The position numbers and the translations under genes are program-made. From Hymenobacter armeniacus (GTDB taxonomy: Bacteria > Bacteroidota > Bacteroidia > Cytophagales > Hymenobacteraceae): a DNA stretch of 64,000 nt. The notes beneath the pieces are model-generated. The model saw only the letters and a list, made by a program, of their open reading frames with translations. It did no database searches and had not been told where the DNA came from. Position 1 is the first letter of the stretch; every line of letters starts with the position of its first letter. Below, in pieces: positions 41,224 to 49,454 of the stretch. The DNA lies in contig NZ_JACXAC010000002.1 in the NCBI RefSeq assembly GCF_014699055.1, forward strand, positions 620,001-684,000, in the 5' to 3' direction.

Positions 41224-44200
41224 CTACGCCGTTACCGGCTCGGAGGCGGTTTCGGCCACTTTCGGCTTGTGGTTCTTGGCCGTGGCGAAATAGGAATACA
41301 TCACCGGCACCACGTAGAGCGTGAGCGCCGTGGCGAAGAACAGGCCCCCCACCACGCCAATGCCCATGGCCCGGCGGCTGAGCGCGCCCGCCCCGGTGGC
41401 AATGGCGATGGGCAAAATGCCCAGAATGGCGCACAGCGACGTCATCAGAATGGGGCGGAAGCGGGCCGTGGCGCCTTCAATTAGCCCAGTCATGTAGTCC
41501 ACGTTTTCCTTCTCCACGCGCTGGTTGGCAAATTCCACAATGAGGATGCCGTTTTTCGTCACCAGGCCAATGAGCATGATGATGCCAATTTGCGAGAACA
41601 AGTTGAGCGTCTGGTTGAAATACCACAGGCTGAGCAAGGCGCCCGAGAGGGCCAGCGGCACCGTAATCATAATCACCACCGGGTCGCGGAAGCTCTCAAA
41701 CTGCGCCGCCAGCACCAGGTAAATGAGCACCAGGGCCAGGCCGAAGGCGAAGAGGAGGGAGGAGGAGCTTTCTTCGAAGTCGCGCGAAGTGCCGGCCAGC
41801 TCGGTGGTGAAGGTGTCGTCGAGGTTCTTCTCGGCAATGGCGCGCATGGCCGCGATGCCGTCGCCGAGGGTTTTGCCCGGCGCCAGCGAGGCCGAGAACG
41901 TGGCCGAGTTGTAGCGGTTGAAACGGTAGAGCTGGGGCGGCGTGCTGCTTTCCTCCAGCCGAATCACGTTGTCGAGCTGCACCAGCTCGCCCTTGTCGTT
42001 TTTCACCGACAGCAGGCGTACGTCCAGCGGCTGGTTGCGGTCTTCGCGCGCCACCTGGCCGATAATCTGGTACTGCTTGCCGTTGCGGATGAAGTAACCG
42101 TAGCGCTGCCCGCTCAGGCCGGCCTGCAGCGTTTGCGAGATGCTTTGCACCGAAATGCCTAGGCTTTGGGCTTTCTCGCGGTCGATGTTCACGCGCAGCT
42201 CGGGCTTGTTGAACTTCAGGTTCACGTCCACAAACTGGAAGGTGGGGTCTTGCCGGGCCAGGTCCAGGAACTTGGGCACGGCCTCGCGCAGCTTGTCGAA
42301 GCTCTGGTTTTGCATCACAAACTGCACCGGCAGGCCGCCGCCACCCCCGCCGCCGCCACCGCCGCCAATGCTTTGGTCCTGGCTCACCGAGGTGCGGGCC
42401 GCCGACAGGCGCTTCACGCCGGCCGTGAGCTTCTTGGCAATGTCGTCCTGCGATTTTTCGCGCTCGTCGGCTTCCACCAGCAGCACGCGGGCAATGCCCG
42501 AGTTGGAGCCGCCGCCGAAGCCCGGCGACGTCACGGCAAACACGCTGCTCAGCTCCTTGCCGCTCACCGAGTCCATGGCCAGCTTCGTGACTTGGTTCAT
42601 GTACTTGTCCATGAACTCAAACGAGGCGCCTTCCGGCCCCGTCGAGCTGATGCTGATGCGGCTGCGGTCTTCGATGGGGGCCAGCTCCGAGGGCAGGCTT
42701 TTCATGAAGAAATAAATGCCGCCGCCGGTCACCACTATCATCACCCAGGCCAGCCAGCGGTTGTTCAGGAAGGTTTTGAGGCTGTCTTGGTAAGCCCCAA
42801 TCATCTTCTCGAAGAAGGGCTCGGTTTTGCGGTAAAACCAGTTGTGCGTTTCCTGGCGCTTCAGCAGCTTCGAGCACATCATGGGCGTGAGCGTGAGCGA
42901 CACGAAGGCCGAAATCAGCACCGAGCCCGCCACCACAATGCCGAACTCGCGGAACAAACGCCCCGTGATGCCCGTGAGGAACACCACCGGCAGAAACACC
43001 GCCGCCAGCACCACCGTGGTGCTCACCACGGCCATCAGAATCTCCTCCGAGCCCTTGATGGCCGCCGTTTTGGGGTCTTCGCCGCCCTCAATGCGGCTGT
43101 AGATGTTCTCCAGCACCACAATGGCGTCGTCGACCACCAGGCCAATGGCCAGCACGATGGCCAGCAGCGTGAGCACGTTGATGGAGAAGTTGAGCAGGTA
43201 CATCACGAAGAAAATACCCACCAGCGACACCGGAATGGCCACCACCGGAATGATGGTGGAGCGCCAGTCGCGCAAAAACAGGAAGATGATAATCACCACC
43301 AGCACAAAGGCTTCGATGATGGTGTGCTCTACCTCGCTGATGGATTTCTGGATGAACACCGAGTTGTCGAAGCCCGGCTTCAGCACCAGGTCCTTGGGCA
43401 GGTCCTTGGCGTAGAGCTTGATGCGCTTGTTGAACTCTGCGGCGATGTCAATCTGGTTCGAGCCCGGCTGCGGAATCACGGCCAGGCCCACCATGGGCAC
43501 GCCGTTTACCTTGAAGATGGTCTGGTCGTTTTCGGGGTACAGTTCGGCGTAGCCGATGTCGGACAGGCGAATGAGCGACACCTCGTCTTTGCGGATAATC
43601 AGGTTGTTGAAGTCCTCCACCGTGCTCAGGCGGCCCATGGTGCGCAGCGTGAGCTGCGTGGCTTCGCCCTGCACGGCGCCGCTGGGCAGCTCCACGTTTT
43701 CGCGGGTGAGGGCCGACTGCACTTCCACCGGGCTCACGCGCAGCGCGGAGAGCTTCACCGGGTCGAGCCACAGGCGCATGGAGTACTTGCGCTCGCCGTA
43801 GATGCGCACTTCCGACACGCCCGGAATGGTCTGGATGCGCTCCTTGAGCGTGTTGTTGGCGTAGTCCGTCAGCTCCAGCAGGGTGCGCTGGTTGCTGCTC
43901 AGATAGGTCATCACAATGGGCTGCGAGTCGGCGTTGGCTTTGCTCACCACCGGCGGGTCGATGTCGCGCGGCAAGCGGCCCTGGGCACCCGATACCTTGT
44001 CGCGCACGTCGTTGGCAGCACTTTCCAGGTCGGCGTCGAGGTCGAATTCTACTGTAATCTGGGTGCGGCCGTCGCGGCTGTTCGAGGTCAGGTTTTTGAT
44101 GCCCGCAATGCCGTTCAGCGCTTCTTCGAGCGGCTCGGTCACCTGGCTCTGCATCACGTCGGCCGAGGCCCCGGTGTAGGTGGCCTGCACCGTAATGATG

Positions 44201-44328
44201 GGCGGGTCCACGCTCGGGTACTCGCGCACGCTCAGGTAGCGAAAGCCAATGACCCCGAAGATGATGATGACCAGGCTCATCACAATGGCGAGCACCGGCC
44301 GGTTGATACTGGTGGAGGAAAGACTCAT
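41224..44328 (-). CDS. RND multidrug efflux transporter (HAE1, AcrB-like)
   Basis: A 1034-residue inner-membrane antiporter with twelve predicted membrane segments that exports hydrophobic or amphipathic compounds using the proton gradient. It contains the relay residues Asp-Asp in GLVVDDAIVVLEN and a Lys in LVTKNGILIVEF, which distinguish it from the metal-type RND pump at 18383, and the family segment LVLAAQFESFRDPVVIMITVP. Length and topology are normal. A run of about eleven glycines sits in a periplasmic loop around residue 660, just before LPVQFVMQ. The neighbouring channel and adaptor genes complete the tripartite system; the 192-bp gap to the adaptor gene is filled by hairpin repeats. 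Confidence 0.94.
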   Translation of the reverse strand: MSLSSTSINRPVLAIVMSLVIIIFGVIGFRYLSVREYPSVDPPIITVQATYTGASADVMQSQVTEPLEEALNGIAGIKNLTSNSRDGRTQITVEFDLDADLESAANDVRDKVSGAQGRLPRDIDPPVVSKANADSQPIVMTYLSSNQRTLLELTDYANNTLKERIQTIPGVSEVRIYGERKYSMRLWLDPVKLSALRVSPVEVQSALTRENVELPSGAVQGEATQLTLRTMGRLSTVEDFNNLIIRKDEVSLIRLSDIGYAELYPENDQTIFKVNGVPMVGLAVIPQPGSNQIDIAAEFNKRIKLYAKDLPKDLVLKPGFDNSVFIQKSISEVEHTIIEAFVLVVIIIFLFLRDWRSTIIPVVAIPVSLVGIFFVMYLLNFSINVLTLLAIVLAIGLVVDDAIVVLENIYSRIEGGEDPKTAAIKGSEEILMAVVSTTVVLAAVFLPVVFLTGITGRLFREFGIVVAGSVLISAFVSLTLTPMMCSKLLKRQETHNWFYRKTEPFFEKMIGAYQDSLKTFLNNRWLAWVMIVVTGGGIYFFMKSLPSELAPIEDRSRISISSTGPEGASFEFMDKYMNQVTKLAMDSVSGKELSSVFAVTSPGFGGGSNSGIARVLLVEADEREKSQDDIAKKLTAGVKRLSAARTSVSQDQSIGGGGGGGGGGGLPVQFVMQNQSFDKLREAVPKFLDLARQDPTFQFVDVNLKFNKPELRVNIDREKAQSLGISVQSISQTLQAGLSGQRYGYFIRNGKQYQIIGQVAREDRNQPLDVRLLSVKNDKGELVQLDNVIRLEESSTPPQLYRFNRYNSATFSASLAPGKTLGDGIAAMRAIAEKNLDDTFTTELAGTSRDFEESSSSLLFAFGLALVLIYLVLAAQFESFRDPVVIMITVPLALSGALLSLWYFNQTLNLFSQIGIIMLIGLVTKNGILIVEFANQRVEKENVDYMTGLIEGATARFRPILMTSLCAILGILPIAIATGAGALSRRAMGIGVVGGLFFATALTLYVVPVMYSYFATAKNHKPKVAETASEPVTA

Positions 44329-44352
44329 AGCTGCTGCTGATAGAACGTAAAG

Positions 44353-44513
44353 CTCCCCTCCTTACCAAGGAGGGGATGTTCGAGCCCTTGGCTCGAACGG
44401 GGGTGGTTTTGGCATTGTACGACTCGCGGCCACATCGTTTGGGCATCGTTCAACGATTCAACCGCCCCAATTTTCACTGCGTGAAAATGTCCCCTCCTTA
44501 CCAAGGAGGGGAG
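44353..44513. repeat. Cluster of intergenic hairpins inside an efflux operon
   Basis: The stretch contains two copies of the hairpin CCCCTCCTTACCAAGGAGGGG at about 44355 and 44491, GTTCGAGCCCTTGGCTCGAAC at 44379, a small hairpin around ATCGTTCAACGAT, and ATTTTCACTGCGTGAAAAT near 44470. Together they fill the gap between the adaptor and pump genes. Such blocks are recurrent in Bacteroidota genomes, where they are interpreted as repetitive elements or RNA-processing sites. Confidence 0.83.
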
Positions 44514-44520
44514 AAAGTTC

Positions 44521-45756
44521 TTACTTCGCCACTTTCACTCGGTCGCCGGGCTTCACCTGTAGGATGCCGGTGCGCAGCACCGAGTCGCCCACGGCCAGGC
44601 CGTCGGTTATCTGAATCACCTTGTCGGAGCGGATGCCGATTTTCACCTTCTTCGGCACCATCTTGTTGCGCTTCACCGTGTACACGCTGTAGCCGCTGGC
44701 CTCCGGAATCACCGATTCGGTGGGCACTTGCAGGGCCGAGGTGGTTTCGCCCAGCTGCAGGTTCACGCGCACGAAGGCGCCGGGGCGCAGCTCGTTGTTG
44801 GCGTTGGCGTAGCGGGCGCGCACGGGCTGGGTGCGGCTCACGGGGTCAATCTGCGGGTCGATGGCGTAGACCTTGGCGTCGTACTTCTTGCTGGTGGCTT
44901 CGTCGAGCACGCTCACCACGTCGCCCACTTTCACGTTGGTAGCGAAGCGGCCCGGCACGGCAAAGTCAATCTTCACGGGCTTCACCCGCGAGAGCGTCGT
45001 GATTTCGGCGCCGGGGCTCACGTAGGTGCCCACCGTGGCGGTGGTCAGGCCCAGCACGCCGGCAAACGGCGCCCGCACGTAGGCCTTCGACAGCGTGGCG
45101 CGCAGGGCCTGCAGGTCGGCCTGGGCCGTGAGCAGCTGGTTGTTGGACTGCTCGTATTCCTGGGCGCTGATGTATTCTTTATCGAGCAGAATGCGCTGGC
45201 GGCGCTCCTGGTCCCGAAACAGCTTGATGTTGTATTCCTGCTTGCGAATGGCCGCCTGGGCCTCGTCGGCGTTGATGCTGAACAGCAGCTGGCCCTTGCT
45301 CACCGACTGGCCCTCCTTGATGTTGAGGCTGGTGATTTTGCCCGACAGCTCGCTTTTGATAACCACCGATTCTTCGGGCAGCACCGAGCCCGTGGCGGCC
45401 ACTTCGTCGGTGAGGTTGGTGGCTTTCACCACGTAAACCTGCACGGGGAGTGGGCCGCCGCCCCCTCCGCCTTTGCCGCCCTTGCCGGCTCCATCAGCGG
45501 CGGGGCCGCCTTTGCCGGCCGCGCCCTTGTCGCCGCCTTTCTTGTCGCCGGCGGCGTTGCTGGGGAAGTACTTCATCTTCACAAACACCAGGGCGCCAAT
45601 GAGCAGCGCTGCAATCAGCCAGCCCAGCCAGCCGCGGCCCTTGGAGGGCGGCGTTTCAGGGTCGGGCTGCGCGGGCGGTGGGGCGGCGCTGGGAGCAGGA
45701 GTAGAAGTGGTTTCCCAGGTTTTGGGCGAGGCAACGGTGGTGTTTTCCAATGGCAT
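44521..45756 (-). CDS. RND efflux periplasmic adaptor (HlyD/AcrA type)
   Basis: A 411-residue membrane-fusion protein. The N-terminus has one membrane anchor (about 40-62, GWLGWLIAALLIGALVFV) preceded by a Pro-rich cytoplasmic segment, and then a Gly/Lys-rich stretch ending GGKGGGGGG just before the first strand. Core motifs are TGSVLPEESVVIKSELSGKITSLNIKEGQSV and LRATLSKAYVRAPFAGVLGLTTATVGTYVSPG, with a C-terminal barrel (GIRSDKVIQITDGLAVGDSVLRTGILQVKPGDRVK). ATG 45756 gives a sensible anchor; the 45825 start adds unlikely residues. Transcribed with the pump and channel genes; the first gene of the operon. Confidence 0.91.
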   Translation of the reverse strand: MPLENTTVASPKTWETTSTPAPSAAPPPAQPDPETPPSKGRGWLGWLIAALLIGALVFVKMKYFPSNAAGDKKGGDKGAAGKGGPAADGAGKGGKGGGGGGPLPVQVYVVKATNLTDEVAATGSVLPEESVVIKSELSGKITSLNIKEGQSVSKGQLLFSINADEAQAAIRKQEYNIKLFRDQERRQRILLDKEYISAQEYEQSNNQLLTAQADLQALRATLSKAYVRAPFAGVLGLTTATVGTYVSPGAEITTLSRVKPVKIDFAVPGRFATNVKVGDVVSVLDEATSKKYDAKVYAIDPQIDPVSRTQPVRARYANANNELRPGAFVRVNLQLGETTSALQVPTESVIPEASGYSVYTVKRNKMVPKKVKIGIRSDKVIQITDGLAVGDSVLRTGILQVKPGDRVKVAK

Positions 45757-45937
45757 AGTAGGCAAGAACGCACAAGCGCCGGCGGATGTTCGGCCCCCAA
45801 CCGAAGAGGGCAAAATTTGGGGCATCCGGAATTGAATTCTGACTGCAAAAGTCCGGTTTTTACCCCGAAAGTTGCGTCCGGGGTGTTGAAACTAGACGTA
45901 GAGGGCCAACACCCAGACCGAGACTACCTTCGCCCCG

Positions 45938-46294
45938 ATGAAGCCCACCGACCAAAACCCGCCCGAGCCGCGCAATTTTTTTCAGGACGTGCACGAAGTG
46001 GCCCGCCTCATCCCGCGGGGCCGGGTAAGCACCTACGGCGCCATTGCGCATTACCTCGGCGCCCGGCACGGCGCCCGCACCGTGGGCTATGCCATGATGG
46101 CCGCCCACACCGCCGACCAGTTCGTGCCCGCCCACCGCGTGGTCAACCGCTTGGGCCACCTCACCGGCCGCCTGCACTACGCCACGCCCTTCGCCATGCA
46201 GGAAGCCCTGGAGGCCGAGGGCATTCGGGTGGAGGAAGACCGGGTGGTGGACTTCGCCAAGCTGTTCTGGGACCCCAGCACCGAGCTGGCGTAG
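45938..46294 (+). CDS. Alkyltransferase-like protein (MGMT family) without the catalytic cysteine
   Basis: A 118-residue protein with the DNA-binding half of O6-alkylguanine-DNA methyltransferase: VARLIPRGRVSTYGAIAHYLG and ARTVGYAMMAAH are the helix-turn-helix and arginine-finger regions, and VPAHRVVNRLGHL is the active-site segment. In true transferases the motif is PCHRV; here the Cys is replaced by Ala65 (P-A-H-R-V), so it should bind damaged bases without repairing them. Such ATL proteins (E. coli YbaZ has Trp at this place) flag lesions to nucleotide excision repair. A TACCTTCG element ends six bases before ATG 45938. The gene stands alone between divergent and convergent neighbours. Confidence 0.88.
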   Translation: MKPTDQNPPEPRNFFQDVHEVARLIPRGRVSTYGAIAHYLGARHGARTVGYAMMAAHTADQFVPAHRVVNRLGHLTGRLHYATPFAMQEALEAEGIRVEEDRVVDFAKLFWDPSTELA

Positions 46295-46295
46295 G

Positions 46296-47774
46296 CTAGC
46301 GGCTGCGCTGCTTTTCCAGGGCGTCCACCTCGGCCTCGCCCTGGCGGGCGGGCATCCACTGCCAGGGCGAGGCAGCCGAGCTGCTCAGCAGTTTGAAGTA
46401 ATTGGCCGTGGCAGTGCTTGGGGCAGCCAGCACTGCCGCGCCACCCGCCGTGCCAACGCTAAGCCGCATGGGGCGCCCCAGATGCACCCAGATGAGCTCC
46501 AGATATTCGCCGGGCTTCAGCTGGCCCACTACTCGGTCGTTGAGCAGCACCCGTTGCGCCTCAGCCGGCCCGCCCAGTGGGCGATACACGTACACAAAGG
46601 CTGTATCCGGCTGCTGGGCCTGGCCCAAGGCGGAGTAGGGCGTGGCCTGACCGGTGCGTAAATCAAGGCTGTACACCACCGGCTGGCCCGTATTGCCGAC
46701 GGGCCCGAACGCATAGGGGGCAACGCCCATCACCAAGGCCGCCGCGTTTTGCGCGGCCTGCTTTTTGGCTGCATAAACGTCCACCGGTGCGGCTCCCACA
46801 AACGTGTAAAAATCGCCTTGCCGGGACAGCAGCCGGTAGTCATTTAGCTGCCGCAAGTAGGCGTGGCGCCCGTCCGAAAATCCCCACACGTCATCAGCGG
46901 GCAGCCGGTCGCCGTTAGCAGCCCGTGCCTGGCCTCTTAACAGCGTGGTGCCGGTCCACTCCGATGATTTGCCCGTCGGGGTATGCGGGTTGAACACGTT
47001 GGATAGGTTGTTGGCCCCCAAGGTATCAAGGCGCAGCAAGGCAGTGGTATCGGGGCGGTTGGCCAGAAACTGACCAAAACTGTGGTAGACGCCACTCCGG
47101 GGCACGGCAGCTCGAAGAATGGCGGCGCGAGCCGGCGCCGGCGATTTTTCGGTAGTCAGCTGGGCCGGAGTCCGAGCCGGTCGCCGTCCTGCCTGGGTCC
47201 AGTCGATGCTGCCGGTTTGTTCCAGGCATCGTTGCATGGCCAGCGCCATGCGGTAAGCATGATTGGAATTAATGCTGATGCCTTCCTGACTGGCCAGGTC
47301 GGCCACGCTGCGTACAAAATGGTAGCCATCGGGCAGATGGGCGTACACGTCCGCCACCAACTCAGCGCTGGCAATGGCTTTTCGCGTTTGCCCGCGCACC
47401 ATTTCGCTCACCCGCATTTGCCGGATGCATAAAATCACCGCATGGTCGGAGGGCCGGCTGGGCAGGACATGCTGCAGCCAGGCCGTCATCTCGTCTTCTA
47501 GGCTGTGCTGGAAGAGCACGGGCACTTGCAGTTCGTCGAATCCTCGGTAGATGAAGCCCAGCGGTGGGCGACCTGGTCGTCCGTCAACCACCTGCTCCAC
47601 ATACAGGTTGCGTTCGGATAGGTTGATTTGCTGCGCGCTCAGGTCCAGGTAAAAGGGCTTGGCTTTGGGGTTAGCTGTTGATTGACCGGCCACTGGAATG
47701 GTCAGGGCGCAAGTCAGCAAAAGACCCAGCGCAACCCCGGCAATTTGGGTAGAAAGGCGTAATAACACTGGCAT
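46296..47774 (-). CDS. Secreted hypothetical protein, paralogue of the gene at 47814
   Basis: A 492-residue exported protein. The signal peptide (MPVLLRLSTQIAGVALGLLL then TCALTIPVAG) leads into a beta-strand/helix body of unknown fold. It shares with the next gene the segments G-x-Y-x-S-x-x-x-F-L-x-N-x-P (GVYHSFGQFLANRPD here, GFYRSYQEFLSNAPS there), DFYTFVGAAPVD/SYTFTGPPVFD, and TAFVYVYRP/AKIYVYRRP, so the two are distant tandem paralogues. The C-terminus (KYFLLSSSAASPWQWMPARQGEAEVDALEKQ-like) is unlike the neighbour's. The role is unknown; a structural or peptidase-inhibitor role is possible but unsupported. It is convergent with the alkyltransferase-like gene, one base between stops. Confidence 0.7.
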   Translation of the reverse strand: MPVLLRLSTQIAGVALGLLLTCALTIPVAGQSTANPKAKPFYLDLSAQQINLSERNLYVEQVVDGRPGRPPLGFIYRGFDELQVPVLFQHSLEDEMTAWLQHVLPSRPSDHAVILCIRQMRVSEMVRGQTRKAIASAELVADVYAHLPDGYHFVRSVADLASQEGISINSNHAYRMALAMQRCLEQTGSIDWTQAGRRPARTPAQLTTEKSPAPARAAILRAAVPRSGVYHSFGQFLANRPDTTALLRLDTLGANNLSNVFNPHTPTGKSSEWTGTTLLRGQARAANGDRLPADDVWGFSDGRHAYLRQLNDYRLLSRQGDFYTFVGAAPVDVYAAKKQAAQNAAALVMGVAPYAFGPVGNTGQPVVYSLDLRTGQATPYSALGQAQQPDTAFVYVYRPLGGPAEAQRVLLNDRVVGQLKPGEYLELIWVHLGRPMRLSVGTAGGAAVLAAPSTATANYFKLLSSSAASPWQWMPARQGEAEVDALEKQRSR

Positions 47775-47813
47775 CAGGACTTTAAGGAAGGTAGAAACGA
47801 ACGTCAGGTGAGC

Positions 47814-49262
47814 TTACCTGGCCGCCTTTGCCAGCCGCTGAATGCGCCGCAGCTCAAACAAGCCCTCCTTGGCCGGAACGGGCCGCAGGGTAGGCGCGCC
47901 GCCCCCGGCCGGCACCACGCATTCGAGGTAGGTGGGCTGGCTGAAATCGGGCACGAAAGCCTTGCACGACTCGGGACCCTGGCCTACCTGCACGCACAGC
48001 TTGAGCTCATGCCGGCGGTCTTGCCAGGTAAGCGCCGTCCACTGCCGGGCCTGGAGCGCGGCCGCGGGCCGGCCCGAAGCGCTGAAAGTCACCACTTGGT
48101 CTTTGGCCGCGTCGGGGCGGCGGTACACGTAGATTTTGGCCGTGTCGGGGGCGGTGGCGAAGCCGTCGGCGTCGGTTTGGCCCGCGTCTTGGGCGGCCAC
48201 CACGCGGCCGCTAGCCAAGTGCAGCTCGTAGGGCGCCATCACGTTGGTGCCGTTGGCCGCGCCGGCCAGGGCGGCCCCCAATGCGCCGCCCATTACGCCG
48301 GCCACGGCCACGTTGGTGGCCGCTTTCTCGTCGAACACCGGCGGGCCCGTGAAGGTGTAGCTCCGGCCATCGGCCGCGGGCAGCAGCTTGTAGAAACGGT
48401 TGCGGTAGGCAATCAGCACCTCCTTGCCGTCGCTCAATCCCCACAGGTTGCCGGTGTACAGGGGGCGGGTGGGGTGGGCGTCGTCAGTCCCGAGGTAGTT
48501 CACCTGGATTTCGTCGGTGCCGGCCCAGCGCTTGCCCGTGTGCGCCACGTGCGTGATGGCAAAGGGGTAGTCGGGTTCGCTGGGCGCATTGCTGAGAAAT
48601 TCCTGATAGCTGCGGTAGAAGCCCCGGGCGGGCTCGGCGGCGCCCTGAATGGCGAAGCGCTGCGTGGCCACGCCACCGCGGCCGGCCAGCGCATCGGCGC
48701 GGCTCAGGGTTTCGGTGGGCGTGGGCGGGGCGGGCAGCGCTGCCAGCTTGCGCAGGCCCTGCTGCAGCACCAAGGCCACGTTGGCCGGGTGAAACTTCGT
48801 GACGTCGAGGCCCCCGCGGCGGGTGGTTTCGCCCACCCGCAGCAACACCTGAAAGGTGCTGTCGGGCTGGGGCAGCAAAAAATCGGCCACGAGCTCGGCT
48901 TCGGCGTGCTCCGAGTTGGCGCGCAGGTCTTCGGCCAGGGCCAGCGTGAACACGCGCACGAGCACGGGCCGGGCGCCCGCCTGCACCGGCTGCCGAGCCC
49001 GCAGAAACTGCGTCAGTTCGGCGGCCAAGGATTGGATGAAGTCAGCCGAAGCCGTTTCGTTGCCGAGGCCCCGGCGCACCTTGCCCAGCTGGCTGCGGTC
49101 GGCGCGCAGGTCGAGCACGCGCGTCACCTGCCAGGGGCTGGCCGGCGCGTCGAGCTTTTCGGCCTGCAGGGTGAAGCGGTAGGGCTGCGACTGGGAGTAG
49201 CCAGCCAACGCAGCAAGCAATAGTCCGCCCAGCAGGGCAGAGAAAGGCAACAAACGATTCAT
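47814..49262 (-). CDS. Secreted hypothetical protein, paralogue of the gene at 46296
   Basis: A 482-residue exported protein with signal peptide MNRLLPFSALLGGLLLAALAG. The order of conserved segments follows its neighbour: an N-terminal beta part (RFTLQAEKLDAPASPWQVTRVLDLRAD), a helical centre (AELVADFLLPQPDSTFQVLLRVGE, similar to ELVADVYAHLPD in the neighbour), then the GFYRSYQEFLSNAPS segment, a Gly/Ala-rich membrane-like stretch (VAVAGVMGGALGAALAGAANG) absent from the neighbour, and a final strand block. The Gly-rich stretch could be a lipid-associating or glycine-zipper segment. Same strand as the neighbour with a 39-bp gap, consistent with a two-gene operon. Function unknown. Confidence 0.7.
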   Translation of the reverse strand: MNRLLPFSALLGGLLLAALAGYSQSQPYRFTLQAEKLDAPASPWQVTRVLDLRADRSQLGKVRRGLGNETASADFIQSLAAELTQFLRARQPVQAGARPVLVRVFTLALAEDLRANSEHAEAELVADFLLPQPDSTFQVLLRVGETTRRGGLDVTKFHPANVALVLQQGLRKLAALPAPPTPTETLSRADALAGRGGVATQRFAIQGAAEPARGFYRSYQEFLSNAPSEPDYPFAITHVAHTGKRWAGTDEIQVNYLGTDDAHPTRPLYTGNLWGLSDGKEVLIAYRNRFYKLLPAADGRSYTFTGPPVFDEKAATNVAVAGVMGGALGAALAGAANGTNVMAPYELHLASGRVVAAQDAGQTDADGFATAPDTAKIYVYRRPDAAKDQVVTFSASGRPAAALQARQWTALTWQDRRHELKLCVQVGQGPESCKAFVPDFSQPTYLECVVPAGGGAPTLRPVPAKEGLFELRRIQRLAKAAR

Positions 49263-49389
49263 GAGCCAAAGCTACTGATTCCCAATTGCTCGGAAAAGCG
49301 CAAAATCGGCTTTGTGAGGCCACGATGGAAGGCGCGGAGTGGCCTGGCTGGTTGACAGTTTCATAACCTCATTTCACTTCGGGGCGCCC

Positions 49390-49418
49390 TTGCCGGCCCC
49401 GGCTGTGCTGTATATTTG
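49390..49418 (+). promoter_or_regulatory. Promoter of the TonB-dependent receptor gene
   Basis: TTG at 49390-49392 is followed by an 18-base spacer and TATATTTG at 49411-49418, a close match to the Bacteroidota sigma-factor consensus TTG-N17-23-TAnnTTTG. ATG 49455 lies 36 bases beyond the -7 box, so the 5' leader is about 30 bases. Confidence 0.75.
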
Positions 49419-49454
49419 TTGTCCCCGGACTGTGCCGGGGTCTTTTCTTTTGGT

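Noticed and set aside
44353..44513. CRISPR array
   Set aside because: The repeats are two copies of a hairpin and unrelated hairpins; there is no regular spacer structure and no cas gene.
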